Shown: positions 29,652-40,700 of the stretch, piece after piece
Numbering within the stretch: position 1 is the first letter of the stretch
Layout of the letters: the number at the start of each line of letters is the position of its first letter
Assembly: GCA_013433145.1 (NCBI GenBank)
Contig: CM024177.1
Coordinates: 82,501-146,500, forward strand
Direction of reading: 5' to 3'
DNA from: Ascaris suum
Lineage: Eukaryota > Nematoda > Chromadorea > Rhabditida > Ascarididae
DNA: 64,000 bases
Notes under the pieces: model-generated
Told to the model about the DNA's origin: nothing
Database searches by the model: none
What the model saw: only the letters and a program-made list of their open reading frames with translations
Program-made: the position numbers and the translations under genes

Positions 29652-29733
29652 GCTCTAAATAATCCGATGAAGGTGAATCAGTTTGTAGAACCAGCTGGAG
29701 AGGAATTACCGATCAAGATTTATCGACCTGGTG
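29652..29733 (+). CDS. Candidate upstream filamin exon (weak)
   Basis: The frame from 29652 gives a peptide containing FVEPAGEELPIKIYRPGG. This fits the start of a filamin Ig repeat (hydrophobic, acidic, then AG-x-x-L-x-I-x-I-x-x-P-G), much like the matching part of the repeat at 34136. A GTAAAC donor follows at 29734. Against it, the acceptor (ACAACAAG) lacks a T-rich tract, an in-frame TGA lies just upstream, and the exon ends in phase 1 while the next clear exon (30725) begins in phase 0. If it is real, a small exon of about 20-25 codons is missing between them. Confidence 0.4.
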
Positions 29734-30724
29734 GTAAACTCTTCTGTGAATATCGAATACGACGGGTTCGTTTTTATAATCCATTTGTATTATCAAGTAT
29801 GATTCATGAACATTAACATAACTGGTCATTACTGTATCCGGAATTTTCGACTGTGAGGAAGTAAGGTCATTCGGTTCGATGATCATTAAAGGATGTCTTG
29901 CAGGGACAAAAAAATTTTGGAAGGAAATGAAGGAAGTATTTAGAGAAATATGCCAAAATAGCCGAAACGATATGCGTTTTGCGCACCAACTTCGCATTAG
30001 GAAGAAAGAAAACAACAGATAAAATATATGGAACATTGCTAGAATAAGATTGGAATCTGACATAAATGCAACTTTTTTAATATCATCGAATGTTCATAGC
30101 ATCTTTCGAGACAACATGAGTGTCCGGCTTGAGTGATTTCCACTTTGAAACTGTTGGGCAGACAGACCGACAAGTGGACAGACAGACATACAGACATTTA
30201 CGCGTTTCAGAGTTGTCTCATAGTCGTTGCGTAAAACAGTGCACTTTGTCATAATTAGGTGTTTTTATTCAAATGGATTTAGCGTTATTCAACGTAACTT
30301 GCGCAGTGAATCGCATCGCTCCACTAATGATTTGTTGGCTGAAAGCGAGAAAAAACTTTGATATTTAGTGATGACCCGTTTCGACCAAACAAATTTTTTC
30401 GCTAAGAAAAGGAAGAGTAATGGAAAGTTCATTTCGGTATGGTCACTAATGGTCATTGACCTCATATCATCTTATCTTTATAACCCTAATCCTTTAAAAA
30501 ATATTCGAATGCACGAAGCATTTATCCTTTTACCGAACGATATTTATGCGATCAACGTCAGATCAGAACCTTGAACCATATAACGTCATACTGAGGGCAA
30601 AAATTTTAAAGATATAGTGCATGTATACGATGGTAGGTTAGTGTATCAGTAAGTATACCTTGGAAAAGGCTATGTGATTATTGGGTGGGCATCAAATATA
30701 TATATTCAATCGGATAATCTTCAG
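29734..30724. other. Intron or 5' region, no supported exon
   Basis: AT-rich. Contains GACA-type repeats at 30157-30197. The open stretches (minus strand 29713-30063, plus strand 30368-30574) have no recognisable protein character. A short exon linking 29733 to 30725 was looked for and not found. Confidence 0.45.
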
Positions 30725-30866
30725 GTAGGGGAGCATCGTTTGGAAATGTCAATTTATGGCAAAAAAATAGACCCGTTCCCGTTGTATGTTTCGGGTTATT
30801 CGAGTGAGAAGGTGAAGATCGAACCGCTTGGTGGTGGTGCACCAGGACAACCTGTTCAATTTATTG
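30725..30866 (+). CDS. Filamin exon 1 of the clear series: end of one Ig repeat, start of the next
   Basis: Acceptor AATCTTCAG, donor G|GTAATT, phase 0 in and phase 1 out. The first part, GEHRLEMSIYGKKIDPFPLYV, is the F-G strand end of a filamin repeat; its 'G-S-P-F' site reads D-P-F-P. The second part, KVKIEPLGGGAPGQPVQFI, opens the next repeat and matches the filamin pattern of V-x-I-x-P-x(n)-G-Q-P-x-x-F. The terminal G joins TG of the next exon to give Val. The first half of the earlier repeat must be encoded further upstream. Confidence 0.88.
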
Positions 30867-33800
30867 GTAATTCGTGCATGACTTTATTTACCTGTTTATC
30901 TGTTTATTTGCTTATTTATTTGGCTCATTCATATATTTACTTACAAAATGAAAAAAAAAGCACTAAATGCACCGATATCATTTGGTTGAGTAATGTGTGA
31001 TGAGTTTTATGTAAAAGAATATACCTAAATGCATTCATTCATTGTGTTGGTAATCGCCAAATCAGAGAGAGAGATATACGGCTTATTTAAAGATGCTTAT
31101 ATGAGCATCACCTAAGGCCCATACTAAAACTTTAATTGCTTCCATCGAAATATTTCATCTATTTTTTCCAACAGTTAGCGGCACAATCGGTCAACTGATT
31201 AACGATGTCGTAAAACTTCTTTAATAGCGCGGTATGCACGATAAAATTGTTTTCATAGCACTTGTTGTTGTTTTTCTTTGTCGGCATTCAATGCAACGAG
31301 CCCCGTTCCATGTCTTGATTAAGCCTAGAGAGTCTCAATTGTAACCGAAAAGGTTTTCAGCTATATTAGAAACAAATTTTTAAAGCAGTTGATGAAAAAT
31401 AAAATAACATAAAATCTAAGGCAATATTAATATTGTTGAAGCATTTAAGTGATAAGATTAATTATAGAAATTTCTGAATTTATATATAATAAAAAATCAA
31501 AATGAAATTTTTCATCAATTTGCATAATTTTTCATTATATTTCAAAAAAAAAAATTTTTTTTTTGATCGGAAGATAGAGAAGATGAATGATATTTCTTTA
31601 GTTTTCTCTTATGAATTGAAAATTTATTGTACCAATCGAATAAATTGAATTCAAAGAAAAGAATTTAGAGTTTTTTTTTATTTCGTAGAATTCAATTCTA
31701 ATCCATTGAATCGAATATCGGAATAATCATAATCTTTGGAGAGAGATATTTTTCCTTCGGAAAATTCAACAAATGTGTTAATATTTGATGAAGAAATTTC
31801 TTCTGCGAATAAATCCACTGAAATAAAATTTTCAAGCCTCTTGTATTCATTCAATGAACAAAAAAAAAAAAGCAAATCTATTCTCATCTCTTAACAAAGC
31901 AATAGAAATCGATTTCTATTCCAGTAAAGTAACAGTGATCTGTTTCGTATTGCAGTAAAATAATAGTAATCTCTTCCTGTTCCTGTAAAGTAATCGTAAT
32001 CTGTTCATATTCCAGTAAACTAATAGTAATCTAATCCTATTCTAATAAAATAATAGTAGTCTCTTTCCATCCAAATTGAGTTGATAATTATAATTGCAGG
32101 CAACTTATATGATCATAAACCACGATTATAACACTAAAACGATCGTCGCTTGATAATTTGATTAATTAGCTTATTCTTTATCTGTTAGTTATGGTTATTA
32201 TTAATAAAATTATAATTTCTTATCATGCATTATTCTTATTATCAGTGACGTTGGCTATAGTTATCAATGCAAATAATATGATATCGAAAAAAGGGAGAAG
32301 TCTTTGAGTTAAATTAAAGGGGAGAATTAATAAATTTATGGATTTTCATGAGAATTTTTTTTTCTTTCGTTAGAAATTCCATAAATCGCTCTCCAAAGAG
32401 AAATTTTGAATTGAAACTTCATTATTGTGCTGCTTCTCTTCTCTCATCTACCTTTCCTCTCGTTGGTTGCCTATAGTCGATTGTTGTTTATTTGTTTAAG
32501 AACTCCAGGTGTACTTGTATCTAACAGCGTTAAAAGTTAAATCATTTTTTTTTTTGAATACCTTTGAATGACTACCATAATTTTTGATCATACAATCAGT
32601 CGATACCGATCTCGCAAAAAATGTGTGCGAAGTGCTAATGAACTTGATAGGGGGCACAATGTTCTTTCGATAAGTACATTGTCTAATATTGAATGAGTTA
32701 ACGCATTGCGTAAATAATACAACCTCAAACGAGTATTAGACATCAGTGTCAAGATCTAGACGGGGGATTCCGTGGACTTTAGATTGCTGAGAGTGATGGT
32801 GAAGGTAGAGGAAGGGAGTTGGTGGGGGGGGGGGGGGGGGAGGGGAAGTAGGAAGAATAGATCATGATCGCTCATATAAAAGGAGCGATCATCATAACTT
32901 CTAAAGTAGAAGTTGTCATTCAATATTTGTTAGTTAAAATTTGTAATTTTATTATGTTATATTATATAGCAGTTGTGTTTTGTGAAATTATCTAAACGGA
33001 AATACGGATATCGCTATCGCGTCGATATTTATTCGATTAATCAGCATCCCGATTACAAGTGAGCATAATTGCTTCAAAGAATTTAGTAATTAGAGAAGAG
33101 AGTATATTCAATTTTGCATATCTAATAGAACCTGATAGAAACCTATTTAGCGTATTTAGCGTATATTTGAATTGTTATTTTATCGCTATCTGAAGTTACC
33201 GATCGATAAGCAAAGAAATTTGAAAGGCTCCATTTCAAGTATCAAGGTAGAATTACTATTCTTTAGGAAATTATATTTGTAAAGTTGTTAGAAAAAAACG
33301 AAATGAAACATTTTTGGGATGCCCTCGAATAGCGATGGCAGCATAAATGTGATGCTTTTGTGGTAAGGAGGCGGAGCACAAGTATAGAGAACGCGAGAGA
33401 CAAAACGATGACATAGTATCGTCAGGTAGAGTAAGAGGGTTGCGGCGTTCAACTAACTCAACAACACTGACGACTGCCAACACCATTCACTTGGAAGAAT
33501 CGAGTTTCTCTATGAACGTTTGATATAGCACTGTTGAAGAAGAGGCTCATCACTGGTTGCACATTCTGTAGTGTCCTATCGTCTATACCATTTTTACCTC
33601 TCTCGGCAACCGGCTGTACCATTAAATTCAATTCCACGTTTTGCGGTAGTGATCCACGATTGCAGTGTGTATCACTTCGCTAATCCTTGTATGCGCACTT
33701 CTCGTCTCGTATTATATGCTATTTTACATCTGTTTGTCGGCTTTTCTGACGGTTCTATACGAAGATTCCACTAAAACGCTTTAAAAGCGCATGCGCCAAC

Positions 33801-34736
33801 TTCAGAAACATTTCATCGACGACCAAGAGTGCACCTTTCCATCATTCCCTTAAACAGCACATACCGGCTCCAAATAGAGCACTCGCGATTGTCCGTGTTG
33901 TGCTCGCCTGACTGTCACGAGCCTGTTTATGTGCATTCGTTGCTGCAATCTGCCAATTTTCTGTGCTGCCATGTTACCTGTTACATATTTCTTCTATTGC
34001 TGAATATATAATTTAAACGCAATATTATACAGAAACCATTCAACAATTAATTGTGGCTAAGATTAATTGAAAAAATGAGTAATAAAAGAATCAGTCAACC
34101 ACATTATGTATCTCAGCTATATGTCGTACCTGCAGTGGATGCTGTTGATGCGGGTAAAGGACAGCTCGAGATCAGTGTCAATCAAGGGAAAGTTCCCAAC
34201 AATGTGCAAATGCAAGGTGCGGGCCGATGTCTCGTTACGTTCATACCGCAGTATCCGGGCAAATACGTTATCGATGTAACATTCAACGGAGAACAAGTTC
34301 AAGGTGGGAACTCTTTACCTGTACGTTTATGCTGTTAATGTTGCAGTAATTTTGAGAGGGATGTCATTGATTGATTAAGTAATACGATAGGTCATCTTTC
34401 CTTCCCTCTTTTCCCTCTCTTTCGGCACTCCAATCGCGATCTTGACTTGAGCCTCTCTGTTCGCAAAGAGGAGGATTAATCGAAGCTTTTTATGCTGGAA
34501 TTGAAATACCTTTTTCATGGAGATACTTTATGTCTGTTTTTGAATCTGTTTTCTCGCTTATTTCTAAATCTTTACATTTTCGAGTGCCTTTCATTTGTAC
34601 CGCATTCTTGACTTTTTTTAATGGCTGAAAATGGGTTTTTTGGTCATGGTGCGAGTTTTTTTTTAAACTTCACAACGGTTGCTATTGGCCATAATGTAAG
34701 TCTTTCAAAATATTCAGCCGTCATGCTCTGCAATAA

Positions 34737-34794
<58 letters not shown>

Positions 34795-37700
34795 CATATA
34801 TATAGGGCATTATTAGCATAGCATAATGCTCTGGTTGACGAGCGAAAATATTTTTATATTATGGTACCAGTTTCTAAATATTTCTTGGACGACATTCGTC
34901 GATTAGTTCGCATGAAATTCTGTAGACTCGAATGGTAGCACCCAGGTTCGGCCTTAATTCACGAATGGTGCTGCGGCAACCGAAAAAAAACGACTAATAT
35001 GATGCCAGCGTGACATGACAGTATTGATGGAGTTTTTTTTTGGCAAGTTTTGCAAATTCTCTGATTTGAAATTTCCGAAAGAATAGGTTGCAATCATTAC
35101 AGGTAGGCAGTCAATGAGTCAGTATAATTCGATATGTTTAATATTGCTGTGTAATATTTTAGGCCAAAAAATTGTTCATAGAATTAAGTAATTGCCATAT
35201 AAGTATTGAGTTTCGGACTTTTTTTTGAAGAGTTTTGATTATCATTCAACCTAAAGTTTAGTTTAGTTACTAATAATTACTTTACCATATTTAGTACTTA
35301 AATCGTCGATTATACTGCATATCGAAATGAACAAGAGCAGAAAATATAAATCAATGAAGATCGCAATATGTTTGAATGATTGAGTCATGTTTAGAGGGAA
35401 ATATTTCCGCAACACTTAAAAATACTCTGATGCTTAAAAATGTTCATTGTTTTTATCGTTATCAGTATTATTACCATTACAATTATTATTATTTTTATTA
35501 ATATTATTATTATTGCTATTACTACTACTTTTACTATCACTATAACTTATTACGACTTGTAACTATAAGTTATTATTATTTATTATCACTATTATTAATT
35601 ATTATTATCGTTGCTATTAATGCCGTATTTGTTGTTGTTGCTATCGTCATTAATACCGCTGTTGATATGGAAAAAAAAATTGAAAACTTGGATCTAAGTA
35701 TTTGTTTTACTCGCAGTAATTAGGAATAAACATCAAAATGATCTGATTAGTCCGTTGAGAGAAGTTCCGCTGAAATTTTTAAAGCAAATCGAATTAAATT
35801 TTTCTCTATATTGCAAATGACTATCACTGTTCAATAATGCATTAAAACTGCACCCACCTGTTTTAATAAATATTGAAATCGTTTCAGTTTAAAAAAAATC
35901 AAAGAAAGAAATGAATGAAGAAAAAGTTAGAAAATAGAGAGCTAGAGAGTAGAATATTGGATGAAATCGTAAGCAATTTCATTATGATTTAATTATAGGC
36001 GGCAAAATGAAAGCAAACACACAATAGGTTAACACTTCGATTGCAGCGTTGACTATAGAAAAACAAAATAAACGGTGATTGATTAGTGTTGGAGCATTTG
36101 TTATGCAAAAAAAAAAAAAAAAAAACTCCACTTGGAGCATAAGTGGTTGAGTTGGAGCATCGTTTATTGGAATAAAAAAATTCATCATTCAATGATTGAT
36201 GATGGGAGAAGATTGTGACATATTTGACGATTATGAATTTCAAAAAATATTTATAATTGATAATCGCACTTCAAATTTAGGTTGTCCAATTCGTGTGGAC
36301 ATTTTACCGAAGCAGGTTGGGCAAAGTATAACGACACCGATTGTTTCGCATCAAACCGCCACAATTACTTCCACAGGTAATTTTCGGCTTATTTTTCAAT
36401 ACTCAATGATAAATGACTCCTTGCCGTAATCAATTCCTCATTTTGTCTATGTCTTTTTTTCGTTCAAATAGAAGAAGTTTTATTGAGTTTGTTGGATAAA
36501 GTATCATTGGATTTTTATTGTCATTGATGCTATTTATCAATCTACTATCAGCAACTTATCAGTTGATTCTCGTCATAATGATATGGGATTCAAGAGGATC
36601 TTGACATTGACTTCTATCGAGATTCTAAAATAAGCTACCATATGTTCTCAAGTATTTGAAAGGATTTCATAACGCGCTGTCTATAGTGGAAAATACAATT
36701 TCTATGTTATTGTAATCGTAGAGTTTCTTTTTTTTTTTAAATTTAGTTGTCTCCTTAATCTTTTATTGATTGGTACCATCGATGAAGAGTGGTGTGTTGC
36801 ATGATTGGATTTTATGCTGAGCCATCCAAATAATTCAGACTGTTTATATTCCGGTGGAATTTAAATGGAATAGACAACACTTATGTGAAATTATTATTTA
36901 ATGCAAGGATATTCTGCAAGAGAAATGGTTTCTTAATTCCGCTTAGAAAATATCAAATTTATCCAACATGCATGAGGTTTGTGAGAAAAAAAAGTGACGA
37001 AGTTGTAAAAGCCGTGAAAGTTGGTCACTATTGCACAGAAATGTATTCAACTTTTTAATACTCTTGTATAGGTTTGTTATGCTTGCTAGATGTTATGGCC
37101 TTTAGAATGGTGGGAGGAGGGGTTAGAAGATGGGAAACCAGCTGTTTGGGTGAGATGGGGTCGCAAACCTTGATGTTTATCGTCTAAATTTGAATATGCA
37201 AATTATTTCTGAAATGTTTGATAGTTTTGTCGCTAAGAATTGCTTTCATAGAGAATTCTTTGAATTCTTTAGAATGATTTCGATCCATCATTGACTAGTT
37301 GTTATTGGAAATCGGTGACTTGTCTATGCGTCATTATTTCTCTGAAATTTACCTGTGAAAACCTTAATTAATGATCTAATGGCAGATGTTATGGCAGTAA
37401 TGCGCTCATTGTAATGTTTTCTCGAAAAGAAGAGAGGTTGTCAATGTAATGCTCTTGTATAGATTTGTTTTTGCTGGCTAGATATTGTAGCATTTAGAAT
37501 GTTGGGGAGAGGGAGAGGGGGGGGGGGAGTTTAGAAGATGGCAAACCAGCTCTTTGGGTGAGAAGGGGTCGCAAACGTTACTATTTATCGTCTAAGTTTG
37601 AATATGCAAATTATTTTTGAAATGTTTGATGATTTGTCGCTAAGGATTGCTTTCATAGAGGAGTCTTTGAATTCACTAGAATGATTTCGATCCATCATTG

Positions 37701-40700
37701 ACTGGTTGTTATTGGAAATAACAACTAGTCGGTGATAGATAGGGCATTGTTTAAACTGATAGACTGATTTATTGATGGGAGGGGGGGGGGGAGTTATTTC
37801 TTAAATGAGTTACACTTATCGAAATTATGAAGTATATAAGGGGTTGTGTATGTTCTTATGAAGAATGAACAATCGATCATCTTATAAGCACCTTTGAATG
37901 GTCCATACAACGGATTTTACATCCATACTTGATCGTCGTATACAAAATTTTATGATGCCGCTCATGTTTAGGCGCAATTTTCGACCCATGTGTAGCTATT
38001 TTGATCTTATAGTCTCATTAAAATATTGTCTGCATTTTTTGTTTTGTTTTTCTTTATTCAACGAGGGTGTTACCTGATATATATTGACATGAATGTTGCC
38101 AACCAATCATTTGACGGAGCAACATCATAAAGGGCTAAACTCTCATTTGCATATTGCGTTCTCGTATCACATATTTGTGCATATGCAGAGATTTTTATGC
38201 AAATTTACAATTTCATATCATATCACATCACATATATATTAAGATTATATATAAAATTATAGCATATTACATTTGTGCAGCGCGAGTAATCAAACTATCT
38301 TTATATATAGGTAACAAGAAATTCTGTAAATGCTTATAGAATCCTTGTAATGTTGCCATTTTTGATGTCGTTGTGATTTAGTTTGAAATATTCTTTCAAA
38401 GGGTACATAGTGTTTATCTTTCGGTTAGATGCAAAGGTATATTTGTCCACCAGCACTCTAGCATGATACGAATTCTTTGCATATAACAACAGTTCAATAA
38501 TGCACACGCTATAGTTGAAAGGTCTATAGAGTAGAAGCTTATGTGAGAAATTCAACGGATGAAACCGGTTGTTCGATGCGCACCAGGTGCATCGTAGTGT
38601 TGATGCTCACCTGTAGCACGTTTCATTATTACGGTCTTTATCTGCACAAAAGTACAATGCAGTGTCGCATGTCACTTACTTTGCCACCATCCTCCCCTGG
38701 TCCCCTCTCCTCCCCTCCCCCCTCCCCCAATCCACATTCTGCCTTGCTATTGTGCTATGACGAGTGATATGCTTGGGAAAGTGCGAATTTACCTTCTGCA
38801 GGACAAATAAAACGTTCCATAAACGGATGTGGTCAGTAATGGGCATCCCTGGTTGACCTAATAGTGGTCAATGATGCGTAGTATATACCGCCTACGGTCC
38901 AGCAACAAGCTAAAAATATATCGGAAAAAAAGGTGGAAATAGTGTTTTGATGAATAGAGAGTCTTTCAGCGTTGAAACTGAGTGATCGAATTTGGTGAAA
39001 AGGTTTTTCCACAATGCTTAGCGTTCCCTTTCTCTCCTCTCAAAATTCACCGTCAACTTGATATCCTTATGTGACGCAATTCATTTCACGATGTTGGGGG
39101 TTTCGTTGTTGCTTCACATTTTTTTTGCCACCAATGTCTTTTGAATTGACATGAACGCTCGCCGGTTGAAAAACTAATGTCACACTTGAGGCAATTTAGT
39201 TATTGGTAATAACGCATTATTCCCTCTCCCTCTCCGCATCGCTGCGCCTGCTTCCACAAACTTGGTTATCGAATAAGATTATCAGTAGTTCTTTGTGCGA
39301 GTGAATTTTGCGTGACGTTAATGCGAAAGAGATCTTGCTATATGCATAAGAAAAATGACCTGATTCAAAATGCAATATGATAATCCGAAAATCACTAATC
39401 CCCTCAAAGGTTTCAATTGCAGCTCACTTATATAGCTCATGTGTTCATCATTGACAATAGTCTAGTAGTGGAGTTTTGACGATTGCTGTGTGGCTTATAG
39501 TTGCTGATGAAAATTCCGGTTTTTGAAGCATATAAAGGCAATCGTGCAGATTAGCAGCGTTGTACGCCGATTTTTGATTGCGACAGCGTTATATTGATGT
39601 AGTCGTATGTTAATCGTCACAGAAATGAATAACGCATATATCGTTTTGCCACAGTGAATCCTGAATATTGGTTGATAGAGAATATAATCCACAGCTATAG
39701 TTAGTTACAATCCAAGGATGGGTAGTCAGTTACAATCCAGCGATAGATTGGTTTCTACCAAAAAGAGTTGATTAGAAAAGGGGGAGGGAGAGGGACTAGG
39801 GAAGACCGGAAATCGGACTGTATCATGAGAATTTCCTTCGCCCTTACTAATAGCATGCTTACGCATTTTTTAAGCATTAAATCCTCTTTCACTCAGCGAA
39901 TCTGCAGCTAAGTTTCTTCGATTGAGTGATGCAGAATGAGAGAAAGAAGCGGGAAAAAAAAGGATGTGGGGAGGGGGGGGGGGGGAGGAATTAAATATGA
40001 ACGAAGCATAAGAAGGAAATATCCGCTCGAAGCAGCTTTAGATCGGGAAACTAGCCATCTGCAAACAACAGAAAAGGTTTTCAATGGTTTTTTTTTTTTT
40101 CAATAGAGCGTAGAGAATCATAAAACGGCAAATATTTTCACCCAACAAATACACTTTTATTTCTATTTTTATCTATAGTTTTGCAACCATTTATTTTTTT
40201 ATTTTACACAATATATTTTTATAGTACAATATTTCAGTAACTATTTACAATTTAAGTTTCGAAGAATTTTATAACTATTGCATTTAATAATTAAAAATAT
40301 ATTTATTTATTTATTTATTTATTTTTATATGAAATGATGCTTATTTGATACTTAATGCTCGATTAATTGCTCTATATTTCATCGCTATTTGCAACAACAA
40401 TTTTCCTATTGTGTTTTATACGTTGAAAATAAAATCTCTCAAAGGTTAGATTAATAATTTCTTCTTCTATAGATTTTACACAAATATAATGCTCTTTTTT
40501 TTTGCAATTTTTCATCATTTCCATCATATGTTGCAATAGTTTTCATACATTTTTTTTTCACTTATATTGTCTGCCGCTTTAATATTTTCATTTTCATTTC
40601 TATCTCTATTATATCTAAAATTAATCTACTCTATAAGGTAATTTTATTGTTCGATCTAACGATCGTTTTTTTTTAAAAAAATAAGCGGGTTTCATTGCGG

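Larger units (their letters stand above)
30867..34135. other. Intron of 3.3 kb
   Basis: Mostly AT-rich. It holds an A11T10 run near 31544, a 30-bp tandem repeat (31916-32067), a 17-G run (32824-32840), a 10-bp perfect hairpin (32864-32892) and a block of higher GC at 33290-33970 with no recognised content. Confidence 0.8.
34304..36280. other. Intron of 2.0 kb
   Basis: Contains an (AT)n run at 34739-34790 and a degenerate ATT/ACT trinucleotide region at 35452-35656. Nothing else is recognised. Confidence 0.8.

Noticed and set aside
29904..30018. Open stretch after TTGCAG reading GTKKFWKEMKEVF
   Set aside because: It has an acceptor-like start and no early stop, but no filamin character, and its phase does not solve the join to 30725.
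29713..30063. Minus-strand open frame of 116 residues
   Set aside because: No recognisable domain, AT-driven composition, overlaps the plus-strand gene region and has no splice or start context.
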